Shown here: one piece after another, positions 45,975 through 54,567 of the stretch | How positions within the stretch are numbered: position 1 is the stretch's first letter | How the letters are laid out: every line of letters starts with the position of its first letter | DNA from: Desulfonatronovibrio hydrogenovorans DSM 9292 | GTDB taxonomy: Bacteria; Desulfobacterota; Desulfovibrionia; Desulfovibrionales; Desulfonatronovibrionaceae | NCBI RefSeq assembly: GCF_000686525.1 | Contig: NZ_JMKT01000012.1 | Coordinates: 1-64,000, forward strand | DNA length: 64,000 nucleotides | Direction of reading: 5' to 3' | Program-made: the position numbers and the translations under genes | Notes under the pieces: model-generated | Seen by the model: the letters and a program-made list of their open reading frames with translations, nothing else | The model's database searches: none | Told to the model about the DNA's origin: nothing

Positions 45975-47330
45975 ATGATTGCACCCATGATGAACGCATG
46001 GGAAAGAATCCGTCTAATCCTCGAAAAATCCTTGAAACCAGGCCTTTTTCAGCTATGGATAAAGCCCCTTAAGGGGGACTTTGACTCAGAGTCTTCGGCT
46101 CTGAAGCTTGAGGCTCCCAATGAGTTTATTGCCTCCTGGGTCAGGGAGAAGCTCAAGGATCTGATTCTTGAATCCTGTCGGGATGTCCTGGGAACCACGC
46201 CGGAGCTGACAGTCACCTGCGCCAAGGCCGCACCCAGAGGTCTGCCCATCGGGGCCGGGAAGTCCATTGCCAGGGAAGATCAGCTGGCACTTCCGGTCAA
46301 GGCCGCCCTGAAGACCACCACTGGTTTTCGCTTTAATTTTGAAGATTTTGTGGTCGGTCCTTGTAATGAGCTGGCCTATGTGGCCTCAAAGAGTTTCTGC
46401 AGGCAGAATGTTTCATCGGATCAGCTTTTTTTATGTTCTTCCACAGGTCTTGGCAAAACTCACCTGGCCCAGTCCATGGGCAGTCACCTGGCCGGATTAT
46501 CCAACAAGAAAAGTATCCGTCTGGCTTACCTGACTGCCGAGGAATTTGCCAGCCAGCTGGTCATGGCCATAAAATCAAAACGCATGGAAGAGTTCAAGGC
46601 CAGGTTCAGACAGGAAATTGACGTGCTCATGCTGGAGGATATCCATTTTTTTCAGGGTAAGGAAAAGATCCAGAATGAGTTTCTGTCCACCATTAATTCC
46701 CTGCAGTGCCAGGGAAAAAAGGTTGTACTGACCAGCACCTTTCTGCCCAAGGAACTCAATGACGTGGATTCCAACCTTGTTTCCAGACTATGCCGGGGTT
46801 TTCTGGCGGTCATTGACAAGCCGGATATGGGAACCAGGCGCAAGATAATCCAGAACAAGGCTGACTCCCTCAAGGCAGATCTGCCTGAAGATGTTGCTGA
46901 TTTTCTGGCCGGCAGGATTCAGAAAGACATTCGCCAGCTGGAAAGCTGCCTGCACAACCTGGTTTTCAAGGCCAGAATGCTCAAAGAAAGCATCAGCCTG
47001 GAGCTGGCCATGGAGGTGATCAAAAATTATGATATCCAGGATCACAAACTGGATATGGAGCAGATCCTTAAGCAGGTCTGCGGCCTGTTTGACGTATCCC
47101 TGGATGCAATCTGTTCCAAGAGCAGGAAAAAGCAGTATGTCCTGGCCAGGAATGTGGCCTTTTATGTTGCCCGGAGATACACTGATTTCTCCCTCAAAGA
47201 GATCGGCGGTCACCTTAATCGACGCCACTCAACGGTAATCAAGGGGATTACCAACGTGGAAAAGGAAATCTCCCGCAATTCTCCCCAGGGCAGACAGCTT
47301 CAGCAGACCATCAACCAGGTGGTTGTCTGA
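45975..47330 (+). CDS. dnaA: DnaA-type replication initiator, divergent
   Basis: A 451-residue DnaA: N-terminal domain (NAWERIRLILEKSLKPGLFQLWIKPL), short linker, AAA+ domain with Walker A TGLGKTHLAQ (Lys161) and Walker B VLMLEDIHFF, where the usual DD is Glu221-Asp222, box VII region SRLCRGF (Arg271), sensor 2, and domain IV with FSLKEIGGHLNRRHSTVIKG, where the usual GGRDHTTV is altered to RRHSTV. It binds ATP and DnaA boxes in initiation. No dnaN, recF or gyrB follow and no DnaA boxes were seen, so it may be a second DnaA. Start could also be ATG 45990. Confidence 0.9.
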   Translation: MIAPMMNAWERIRLILEKSLKPGLFQLWIKPLKGDFDSESSALKLEAPNEFIASWVREKLKDLILESCRDVLGTTPELTVTCAKAAPRGLPIGAGKSIAREDQLALPVKAALKTTTGFRFNFEDFVVGPCNELAYVASKSFCRQNVSSDQLFLCSSTGLGKTHLAQSMGSHLAGLSNKKSIRLAYLTAEEFASQLVMAIKSKRMEEFKARFRQEIDVLMLEDIHFFQGKEKIQNEFLSTINSLQCQGKKVVLTSTFLPKELNDVDSNLVSRLCRGFLAVIDKPDMGTRRKIIQNKADSLKADLPEDVADFLAGRIQKDIRQLESCLHNLVFKARMLKESISLELAMEVIKNYDIQDHKLDMEQILKQVCGLFDVSLDAICSKSRKKQYVLARNVAFYVARRYTDFSLKEIGGHLNRRHSTVIKGITNVEKEISRNSPQGRQLQQTINQVVV

Positions 47331-47405
47331 TTTTTTTGTAGGCAGGGTCCTGGGCCAGCTGTCCCGGACAGTCAAAGTCCCCACGAAAAAATATTTTAAC
47401 CCTTC

Positions 47406-47431
47406 CTAAAAGGATGATGGCATCCTTTTAG
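47406..47431. terminator. Bidirectional hairpin between dnaA and UPF0280
   Basis: A perfect 11-bp stem, CTAAAAGGATG (47406-47416) with CATCCTTTTAG (47421-47431), has a 4-nt loop. It lies between convergent genes. No long T tract adjoins the stem, though the stem ends are A/T-rich. Probable terminator for both. Confidence 0.55.
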
Positions 47432-47438
47432 ACTCAAA

Positions 47439-48176
47439 TCAGATAAAAGTCAGTTCCATGTCTCCTACCACCAGCAGGTCTTCTCCCATCTGAGCCAGGA
47501 TTCCGGTTATCCCTTTTTTAAACAGGCTGTTTTTATCCCTGCTGATTTCAGCCATGGATTTTCTGGTCTGGAGCAGGTTGCAGATGGCAGTTGCAGCTGC
47601 GTCAGCCACAGCTCCAGAGTTTGCCATGACCGCCACCAGGTCTCCTTTGCCCAGGCTCAGGGAGTGTCCTATGCTGGCTGATGAAGAACATACTGAGCAA
47701 GGGGTCTGGTCTTTTCTGACTGCAAGCCCCAGGTTCAGGGGCTCATGGGGATGAGGGAGAAGGCCTACCACCCGGTCTTTTTGGGAGCGGATGAAGATAT
47801 CACCACCGTTTTCCACCAGGACCTCCTGGTTTTCCCGGGCCAGATAATCAGCAATATCCTGGGCCACTGCCCCGGCCACTGCAGCCATGGGCCCAACATT
47901 GAACAGCTCTGCTGCCTGGGCCATATTCCGGATTATATCCGGGGCAGTGGCCCTGACCTGGACAGGGCTCAGAGATGCGCCAAACTCAGGGTGAAGAAAA
48001 ATATAGTTTTTGATTTGGCTGCGGATCATGTTCAGCCGTTCCAGAGCCCTTGACCTGACATCGGTTGTGCTGATGATGAACAGATCGCTCTGTTCAATGA
48101 CCACCTGGCAACTGGTTTCTCCTGAGCCCGGCCTGCACCGCTTGCGGTAGGACCGGATATGATCCTGGCGGGTCAT
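47439..48176 (-). CDS. UPF0280 (ApbE-like fold) protein
   Basis: A 245-residue protein of the UPF0280 family: RSYRKRC near the N terminus, GPMAAVAGAVAQDIADYL, VENGGDIFIRS, and a cysteine/serine-rich CSVCSSSASIGHSLS followed by GAVADAAATAICN. The family is related to ApbE FAD:protein transferases (the GPMAAVAGA and ENGGDIF segments), but a reaction is not established. No signal peptide, unlike classical ApbE. It converges with dnaA and is monocistronic by appearance. Confidence 0.9.
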   Translation of the reverse strand: MTRQDHIRSYRKRCRPGSGETSCQVVIEQSDLFIISTTDVRSRALERLNMIRSQIKNYIFLHPEFGASLSPVQVRATAPDIIRNMAQAAELFNVGPMAAVAGAVAQDIADYLARENQEVLVENGGDIFIRSQKDRVVGLLPHPHEPLNLGLAVRKDQTPCSVCSSSASIGHSLSLGKGDLVAVMANSGAVADAAATAICNLLQTRKSMAEISRDKNSLFKKGITGILAQMGEDLLVVGDMELTFI

Positions 48177-48376
48177 TGCCTGGCTCCTGATTCAAACTGT
48201 ACCAGGGCAGTTTTGGGTTTGCCAGCATGGGCAGACCATGTTGACATCAGGGGACTTAAAGGATTCAATCTGAACAGCTGTTCGGATGAATCAAGGGAAC
48301 TTTCCAGGAGGGGCTGGTCAGAACCGGGTGTTTTGTGCAAGGCTGATCATTCCGTTTTTTTTTAAGGGTTAACAGG

Positions 48377-49213
48377 TTGTTTGCTTTGAAGGTATCGGTT
48401 ATTATACCAACATTCAACCGGGCCGGTTTTTTGAAAAAAGCCGTGGATTCGGTGCTTGGGCAGACTCTGGCCGATCTTGAGCTGATCGTGGTGGATGACG
48501 GATCTGAAGATGCCACCCGCCAGGTTCTGAACTCATTCAATGATAAGAGATTAAGGTACTATTATCAAGAAAACCGAGGGGTCTCTGCAGCCAGAAACCT
48601 GGGCCTGGACAAGGCCAGGGGAAAGTATGCCGCTTTTTTGGACTCTGATGACTACTGGCTTCCCAAAAAACTTGAACTCCAGACCAGGTTCATGGCCCAG
48701 TCCGGATTCAGGATTTCCCAGACCCAGGAGATCTGGATCAGAAACGGTACAAGGGTCAATCCCATGGCCAGGCATCGGCAGCCTTGCGGATGGATTTTTG
48801 AAAAATCCCTGGAGCTTTGTCTGATAAGCCCTTCCTGCGTGGTCATGGATATGGGGCTTGTCCGCCAGGGATATCGTTTTGATGAGTCTCTTCCGGCATG
48901 CGAGGACTTTGATTTGTGGCTGAAAATCAGCAGTGTTTGCAGAGTGGGTTTACTGCCCGAGGCCCTTACTGTCAGGCTGGGAGGTCATGCTGGCCAGCTT
49001 TCAGGCAGGATAATCGGCCTGGATCTGTATCGGATTTACTCCATGCTTGGTATTGAGAAGGGCGGTGGGTTAAATTCTGAGCAGGCGTCCGCCCTGGACA
49101 GGGTGCTTTTGAAAAAGGCTCAAATCTATCTGAAGGGATGTCTGAAACGGGCCAGGTTTCAGGAAGCTTTGCGCATAAAAGAGCTGTTGAAATCAAGACC
49201 CGGGAAGGGCTGA
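48377..49213 (+). CDS. Glycosyltransferase family 2
   Basis: A 278-residue GT-A enzyme. The N-terminal VSVIIPTFNRAGFLKKAVDS, ELIVVDDGSEDATRQVL and ENRGVSAARNLG are family 2 hallmarks; the metal-binding Asp pair is in AAFLDSDDYW. A C-terminal helical part of about 90 residues lacks membrane segments. Acceptor unknown; probably an envelope or cell-surface glycan. No ATG suits; the start is TTG 48377 (AAGGG about 8 nt upstream) or TTG 48386. It is convergent with the MoaE-like gene. Confidence 0.88.
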   Translation: MFALKVSVIIPTFNRAGFLKKAVDSVLGQTLADLELIVVDDGSEDATRQVLNSFNDKRLRYYYQENRGVSAARNLGLDKARGKYAAFLDSDDYWLPKKLELQTRFMAQSGFRISQTQEIWIRNGTRVNPMARHRQPCGWIFEKSLELCLISPSCVVMDMGLVRQGYRFDESLPACEDFDLWLKISSVCRVGLLPEALTVRLGGHAGQLSGRIIGLDLYRIYSMLGIEKGGGLNSEQASALDRVLLKKAQIYLKGCLKRARFQEALRIKELLKSRPGKG

Positions 49214-49295
49214 GCCGGTTTTTGGCAGGGCGGGCAAGGCGGACTAAGGTTTTGCCTGAACCAGCCGTTATATATAAATGGGTTTTTTTGGCTTT

Positions 49296-49655
49296 TCAGG
49301 GGATCTCTCTTTTGACCACGGCATCTCTTTTTATGGTGTCCAGTATATCTGCCAGGACAGGCTTGACGTTCTCCCGGATGTCTCCGGCCACTATTATGAA
49401 GAGCAGATCATCGCCGGGTTTAAGTAAACCCCGGGCGGCCTTGACAACTATCCTGAAGATGCCGGGCCGTTTTTCAAAGCGCTTTCTGATTTCTTCCAGG
49501 GCCTGATAATCAGGAGTGACTTCAATTGCTGAAACCCTGGACCGGTCCTTTCTGGACCAGGCCCTGACCACTCCGTTGTGAACCAGGAGCATACCAACAT
49601 TCTGGGAAAACCCCGGTTCTTTTTTCAGGTCTGCTATGGTCTTGGATATGTCCAT
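49296..49655 (-). CDS. MoaE-like molybdopterin synthase large-subunit protein
   Basis: A 119-residue protein similar to MoaE: MDISKTIADLKKEPG at the start, an NVGMLLVHNGVVRAWSR segment, AIEVTPDYQALEEI, and the C-terminal ADILDTIKRDAVVKRE that carries the two lysines matching E. coli Lys119 and Lys126. The His-Arg pair (AHR in E. coli) is GDIR here, so the histidine is missing, and the C-terminal tail is short. AAGGA precedes ATG 49655; an in-frame start at 49718 would add 21 residues. It is divergent from the TPR gene by 47 bp. Dithiolene synthesis is likely but the changes leave doubt. Confidence 0.72.
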   Translation of the reverse strand: MDISKTIADLKKEPGFSQNVGMLLVHNGVVRAWSRKDRSRVSAIEVTPDYQALEEIRKRFEKRPGIFRIVVKAARGLLKPGDDLLFIIVAGDIRENVKPVLADILDTIKRDAVVKREIP

Positions 49656-49702
49656 TGTGAATCCTTCCCAAATCAAAATGTTTAACTGATATCCGGTGCC
49701 CC

Positions 49703-52291
49703 ATGCATAATCTATCATCTCTAGTTGATCAACTGCCCAAGGTAGAATTTCCGGAAATGGTGAGCCAGGGTTATTGTGTCTGGATGGTCTGGGGGGACCA
49801 GCTGCCAGAGTCAGTTCCTGAAACCTTTTTCAGTTTTGGAGGATGGGAGGTGGCCTCCACTGACCAGCAGAGCCTCTGGGTTTTTCCATCAAAAGAGGTG
49901 GTTTTTGCCTGTGCCCAGGTCTTTAAATGGTTGAAGAGCAGTGATACAAGACTGACCATCAGGGTCTTTCCGGTCAGGATCAATATCGGAAAAGGCCTTG
50001 AGCATTCCCTGGGCATTGAAGATCGGATCCTGGAAATGGCTGCGGACCGGCCAAGTGACTTTGAAGTATGGATGCACCTCAGACTCAGGGAGGCTGTGGC
50101 AGGGGTGCACACCCTCAAATTTGAGCTTCCGGCTTCTTCCTACCTGCCCTATTCAGATCAATGGTATGTTTTCAGGGCTGGAGAAAAGGCTTCTTTTTTC
50201 AGCAAGTTTTCCTGGTTGTTCATCATGGGACCGGCCCAAGCGTCTAAAGATTCCAAGATCAGCCAAAAATGGGAACAGCAAAAAAGGCTTGTCAAGGATA
50301 TTTCCACCCGGCTGGGATTCACATTTAAAGAATCAGATGAAAGCCTGAGGATCCAGATAGACGGGATCAGGCAGCTCAGGAGCTGGGCTCTGGAGATGCT
50401 TACGGTTTTTCAGGGACTGAAGGAAGGAAAGAAATTGTCCTGCCTCATGGTCTGCCTGGAGCGAAATGAAAGCAGACCAGGGTCCCTGGACCTGGATTTG
50501 CCTGATCCGGATTGGAGCCAGTTCAAGCCGGATGTCCTCTATCTTCCGCTGAAGAATGTATTTCAATTGGGACCGGGTTTTGAACCGGCTGATCCAGACC
50601 CTCAGTCCAGGGAAAAAAGTATTTCCGATCTGGTGGGGATCAGGGTCAATACCAAGATGTTTGGTGAAATGGACCAGAGGCTGAATGTTTTTCTGCCCAA
50701 AAGTCTTACCCAAGGTAAGTACGATCCCTGCTTTTACTGCGGTCTTAAATCGCACCGGATTGAGGGGTGTCCGTCCCGGAACATGTTCAGCCTTGACCCT
50801 GTCTGGGGACAGCTGGAAAAAACAGGTCTGGAGGAGATATCCCAGGGACTGGAAAAGCTTGACCAGGAGCTTTCATCTGGAACCGGTGTGGAAGACATAC
50901 TGCAGCAAAGTACCTTGTCCGGAACCATATTGCGGGCCGTATTTTCAATCAATCATCCGGCCCAGCACCGGACCATCAGGCTGGTCTGGAGAAGCAGGGG
51001 GAATGACTGGCCGGATGGTTTGCGTCAACTGTCATCCTTTGAAGAGGTCCAGGTCTGGAGTGCCCTGGAAAACTTCCGGATGCGCCAGTCGGGTTTTGCC
51101 GAATCCAGTGCCAAGAAATTATGTCTGAGGCACCCCAAGGATTATCAGCCTAAAACCCTGCTGGGGTTCATAGCCCTGGAAAAAGGTAACCCCAGGGAAG
51201 CCCAGAAGTACTTTGATGAGGCCATAGACTTAGGCTATACTTCCCTGCAAAAGGCTTATCATCACTATCTTAAAGGCCGGATGAAGGAAACAGCCAGAGA
51301 TTATGTCCAGGCCCAGAGTCATTACCAGGATGCAGAAAGGATTGCCCCCAGGATGTATGAAGCCCGTTACAGGCAGGGAGTCTGTATGGTCAAGTCAGGG
51401 CATATCGATCAGGCCCTGGGTCTTTTCTGGAACCTGATCAAAAATGACCCTGTATTCTTCAATTATATCCTGATTGATCCGGAGCTTAAGGATGGCCATG
51501 TCCATTTCATGTCCAGCCTTTACCCCATTTGGAAATCCGCGGTCAGGGAGGCTGGTTCAGCTGAGGATCTTTTTCCCAAGCTCGAAAAAAAGATATCGGA
51601 CTGGTTTGATGCTGATCATCCTTCCCAGAACCAGTTCAACCAGCGTCTGGATTTTTTGCGCCAGTATTCAGGCATTGATAATTACGTTGCCAGGGCCAGG
51701 ATTGTTGAAGGATCCAGAAAACTTTTTGATGACATTGCCAAAAAGATTGAAGAAGAGGTTATCCTGCTTAAAAAAGACCAGCACAGCCTAGTCAAAAGGC
51801 TTAGGGAGATAAAAAGCGAGGTGTCCTGGTTCCCTCTGGCCGGCCTGCTCCTGGCCAGGTTCAACCGGGTAGCTGGTCAAGCATTTGCAGATTTGAAGAA
51901 AGTCAGCGAAACAGACCTGGGTACGGCCTCAGGATTCAGGAAAGGACATGAACTCATCCGTTCGGCCAGGGAGAAGATCGGGATTCTGGCGAAAAAACTG
52001 TCTTACCTGAAAACTGTGAGGGATGGACTGCTCTTTATCCTGATCATGTTCAAGACTTTTTTGTGGACCATTGTGATCGTACTGGGGCTTTCTCTGCTTG
52101 CTGTGCCTGGAGCAGCATACCTTGGGATGCGCCATGGAATGGGATGGGCCTATTCCATGGTGGACCAAGTCGGGATAGTCTTTCAGCTGGGAATGGTCAT
52201 TGTGGGCATATTTTCTCTTGGCCTGGCTGCCATTCTGACGGTGCTTGGCTTTGAAAAAAAGAAGGCCAGATATTTGAGCTATCGCGAATAA
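49703..52291 (+). CDS. TPR protein with CCHC zinc knuckle and C-terminal membrane anchor
   Basis: An 862-residue protein of no family I can name. Residues 1-330 have no recognised domain. At 343-356 lies CX2CX4HX4C (Cys343, Cys346, His351, Cys356; CFYCGLKSHRIEGC), the exact spacing of the retroviral-type zinc knuckle. TPR-like repeats follow (about 480-610: KTLLGFIALEKGNPREAQKY, KGRMKETARDYVQAQSHY). A coiled coil (about 670-790) leads to two membrane segments (about 785-810 and 827-850). The basic tail is cytoplasmic if the bulk is. Its own terminator follows. Binding of RNA or protein by the knuckle is only a guess. Confidence 0.85.
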   Translation: MHNLSSLVDQLPKVEFPEMVSQGYCVWMVWGDQLPESVPETFFSFGGWEVASTDQQSLWVFPSKEVVFACAQVFKWLKSSDTRLTIRVFPVRINIGKGLEHSLGIEDRILEMAADRPSDFEVWMHLRLREAVAGVHTLKFELPASSYLPYSDQWYVFRAGEKASFFSKFSWLFIMGPAQASKDSKISQKWEQQKRLVKDISTRLGFTFKESDESLRIQIDGIRQLRSWALEMLTVFQGLKEGKKLSCLMVCLERNESRPGSLDLDLPDPDWSQFKPDVLYLPLKNVFQLGPGFEPADPDPQSREKSISDLVGIRVNTKMFGEMDQRLNVFLPKSLTQGKYDPCFYCGLKSHRIEGCPSRNMFSLDPVWGQLEKTGLEEISQGLEKLDQELSSGTGVEDILQQSTLSGTILRAVFSINHPAQHRTIRLVWRSRGNDWPDGLRQLSSFEEVQVWSALENFRMRQSGFAESSAKKLCLRHPKDYQPKTLLGFIALEKGNPREAQKYFDEAIDLGYTSLQKAYHHYLKGRMKETARDYVQAQSHYQDAERIAPRMYEARYRQGVCMVKSGHIDQALGLFWNLIKNDPVFFNYILIDPELKDGHVHFMSSLYPIWKSAVREAGSAEDLFPKLEKKISDWFDADHPSQNQFNQRLDFLRQYSGIDNYVARARIVEGSRKLFDDIAKKIEEEVILLKKDQHSLVKRLREIKSEVSWFPLAGLLLARFNRVAGQAFADLKKVSETDLGTASGFRKGHELIRSAREKIGILAKKLSYLKTVRDGLLFILIMFKTFLWTIVIVLGLSLLAVPGAAYLGMRHGMGWAYSMVDQVGIVFQLGMVIVGIFSLGLAAILTVLGFEKKKARYLSYRE

Positions 52292-52292
52292 A

Positions 52293-52320
52293 AAAGGCGG
52301 ACTCTAAAGAGTCCGCCTTT
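52293..52320. terminator. Bidirectional terminator between the TPR gene and dsrC
   Basis: A perfect 12-bp stem, AAAGGCGGACTC (52293-52304) and GAGTCCGCCTTT (52309-52320), with a TAAA loop. Read on the minus strand it ends in a T run (from the A tract at 52290-52295), giving a strong terminator for dsrC; on the plus strand it is weaker. Confidence 0.9.
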
Positions 52321-52344
52321 GAAACATTGAAAAGCAGGCTGTGT

Positions 52345-52662
52345 TTATACACATCCTGTAGGCTTGGGCAGCCCGGCCATCTTACAAGCTCCCTTTCCAG
52401 GTCCGGAGGGGAAGAGTTCGTAGATGTGTTTGAGTTTGAATCCGGTAACCTTGGACAGGATGCGAACCATGGGTGCGATACCGTTTTTCTTGTAGTAGTC
52501 CTGCAGGAACTCGATGACCTTTTTGTGCTCGTCAGTGAGTTCCTTGATGCCTTCGCTTTCCTTTACATATTCAACCCATTCAGGGTTCCAGTCCTCAAAC
52601 CTTTGCAGGAAACCATCTTCATCAACCTCAAACTGATTTCCCTTAAATTCAACAACTGCCAT
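52345..52662 (-). CDS. dsrC: DsrC, sulfur-carrier protein of dissimilatory sulfite reduction
   Basis: A 105-residue DsrC/TusE protein. It begins MAVVEFKGNQFEVDEDGFL, has NGIAPMVRILSKVTGFKLKHIYELFPSGPGKGACKMAGLPKPTGCV at the C terminus (cited in part only: the arm GACKMAG and PTGCV), with Cys93 and the penultimate Cys104, the pair that forms the DsrC trisulfide. DsrC is the co-substrate of DsrAB and is re-reduced by DsrMKJOP. A perfect AAGGAGGT ribosome binding site and its own promoter fit the high expression known for dsrC. dsrAB are not in the window. Confidence 0.98.
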   Translation of the reverse strand: MAVVEFKGNQFEVDEDGFLQRFEDWNPEWVEYVKESEGIKELTDEHKKVIEFLQDYYKKNGIAPMVRILSKVTGFKLKHIYELFPSGPGKGACKMAGLPKPTGCV

Positions 52663-52689
52663 GCTAATACCTCCTTAATTAATTTTTAC

Positions 52690-52718
52690 AATAAGAGCAC
52701 TGACCAAGCCAGTGTCAA
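52690..52718 (-). promoter_or_regulatory. Putative dsrC promoter
   Basis: On the minus strand a consensus -35 TTGACA (plus 52713-52718) is followed by a -10 TCTTAT (16-bp spacer) or CTTATT (17-bp spacer), about 30-50 bp before the AAGGAGGT site. It lies in the 180-bp gap between ycaO and dsrC, so dsrC can be transcribed apart from ycaO. Confidence 0.62.
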
Positions 52719-52842
52719 ACGCATGCCGCACTTGAATCGTAAAAAAAGCAATATTAAAAAACCTGTTTAACAAAACATACTTAATGTAAAATCCAGAACA
52801 CTTTTTTGTCAATGCCTTTATCTCTAAAAAATTACTATATCC

Positions 52843-54567
52843 TCACAATCTTATTTCATCAAGGGTTTTTCTTGCGTAGGAAAGATCAGGATCTAGTTCC
52901 AGGGCCCTGGTGAGCATGTCCGCGGCAGCTCTGCTTCGTCCTGTCCGGTGATAGCATATTCCCAGGTTGGCCATATCCGTTGCTGAACCACTGTCCAGTT
53001 CCAGGGCTTTTTGAAAGTCAGAGGCTGCAGTTTCAAACTTGTCCAGCTTGAAAAGAGCCACCCCCCTGAGATTGAAATATTCCTTGACCAGGGGATCAAG
53101 CTCGATGGCTGTATTCAGGAATGGAACAGATTTCTCCCATTTTTGGCTATGGGAAAGAGTGTATGCACTGTAAAAGGAGCAAAGAGCCCGGGATTCGTTG
53201 TCGGGCTGAATATCCTGGGCCTGCCTGAAAAGATCCAGGGCTTTTTGGGATTCATGCCTGCGCATGAATGCTATCCCTTTGTAAAAAGGGATGAAAAAAG
53301 AATCCGGATAAATTTTTTCCAGCATTCCCAGGCTGGTGACAGCCTGGTCAGGATCAGTCTCTTCAGCCAGAATTCTGCCGGTAATCATACCTAGACTTGC
53401 ATGACGGGTGCGCTCCCGGAATTGGAATCCGGGCACAAAATTATAGTTGGCAGGAATTTTCAGGTCAGCATGCATGGTGGAAAGGGAAAACAGTTCAAAG
53501 CCCAGTGAATTGAGGCCACTGCACAGTTTCTTCAGCTCCACCCCCATATCCGGATGGGAGATATCCGGCAGGGAGTCCAGGGATACCGCCGGCCCCCGGG
53601 TCAGCCATTTGATCTGGTCCAGGGATGTGTACTTGGGCAGCCCTGAGGCTTCGTAATTGCTGCCGCTGTGAAAGTCGCCGGCCAGCTGGGCGATTTCGGT
53701 CAAGGCCCGGACAGCAGCCTTGGTCGGCGAAGTGGCGGTTCCTGCAGTATATACAATTTCACTCAGCCCTGGAAAATTGGCTGGATCATAGGCCAGGGCC
53801 CCTACAGTGGGGGCTGGCATGTCCAGAGTGAAATCCTTGAGCCAGACCTTGATGTTGTTTTTGGCGAACTTGTCCAGCAGTTCCTTGAGAACCGGGTCTG
53901 CTGCTGATTGAAGGTCAATGGTGGGGACAGGGTCCTGCCTTGAGTCGATCAAGGCACAGCAATGCCTTTCAATCAGCTCGCATCCACCCTGCAGGATGGA
54001 TTCTTCAAAGGTATTTCCAGCACTGCACCCATTGAATTCATTAAGTTTTTTGAACCAGGTGTAAGGAATGTAGAATTCCTGGTCGCGGCCCATACAGGTG
54101 GCTCTGGTGAATTGCCAGGTTACCAGAGAAAGGACCTGTTCTGCCTGGGAAGGGCTAATATCCTCGTTTACTGATTTGATGATCTCGGTAATGGGAATGA
54201 GTTCATGGGGCCAGGCTGAACTGGCCTCATTCCAGGTCATGGAATGGAAGTTGGCTGGATTGCTGATGAAGCTGAAGTAGGAAAACCTCTCAGCCAGTTC
54301 CATCAGGGCTGAAGCTTTGGCCTGGACAGGAGATGAACCTTTGCCCATCTGTTTTCGGGTGGGCATGACCTCTCTGGCCTTTTCGCCGCAGATACTTAAA
54401 TACACCGGGATGTCCAGCCTTCCAGTGTCAATCCTGCGCAGCTGAGAGAGGATTTCCCGGCCCTGTTCGGCAAAGGCGGCGGTGGCTCTATCCACGGTTA
54501 CCTGGGGAGTCACAGCCTTGTCCGCGTCAGCCGTGTATTTTTTCAAGGAGTTCTGAATGGTGATCAT
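52843..54567 (-). CDS. ycaO: YcaO-domain protein with C-terminal TPRs
   Basis: A 574-residue YcaO-superfamily ATP-dependent cyclodehydratase or thioamidation-type enzyme. The ATP-binding motifs are intact: Ser86-X3-Glu90-X2-Glu93-Arg94 (SALMELAER), Gln193-X3-Glu197-X2-Glu200-Arg201 (QGGCELIER) and Arg287-X3-Glu291-X2-Gln294 (RALTEIAQ). TPR-like repeats fill about 410-574. The layout and length resemble E. coli YcaO, linked to beta-methylthiolation of S12. The ATG at 54567 overlaps the methyltransferase stop (ATGA), with GAAGG upstream. The next gene is dsrC, 180 bp on. Target unknown. Confidence 0.92.
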   Translation of the reverse strand: MITIQNSLKKYTADADKAVTPQVTVDRATAAFAEQGREILSQLRRIDTGRLDIPVYLSICGEKAREVMPTRKQMGKGSSPVQAKASALMELAERFSYFSFISNPANFHSMTWNEASSAWPHELIPITEIIKSVNEDISPSQAEQVLSLVTWQFTRATCMGRDQEFYIPYTWFKKLNEFNGCSAGNTFEESILQGGCELIERHCCALIDSRQDPVPTIDLQSAADPVLKELLDKFAKNNIKVWLKDFTLDMPAPTVGALAYDPANFPGLSEIVYTAGTATSPTKAAVRALTEIAQLAGDFHSGSNYEASGLPKYTSLDQIKWLTRGPAVSLDSLPDISHPDMGVELKKLCSGLNSLGFELFSLSTMHADLKIPANYNFVPGFQFRERTRHASLGMITGRILAEETDPDQAVTSLGMLEKIYPDSFFIPFYKGIAFMRRHESQKALDLFRQAQDIQPDNESRALCSFYSAYTLSHSQKWEKSVPFLNTAIELDPLVKEYFNLRGVALFKLDKFETAASDFQKALELDSGSATDMANLGICYHRTGRSRAAADMLTRALELDPDLSYARKTLDEIRL

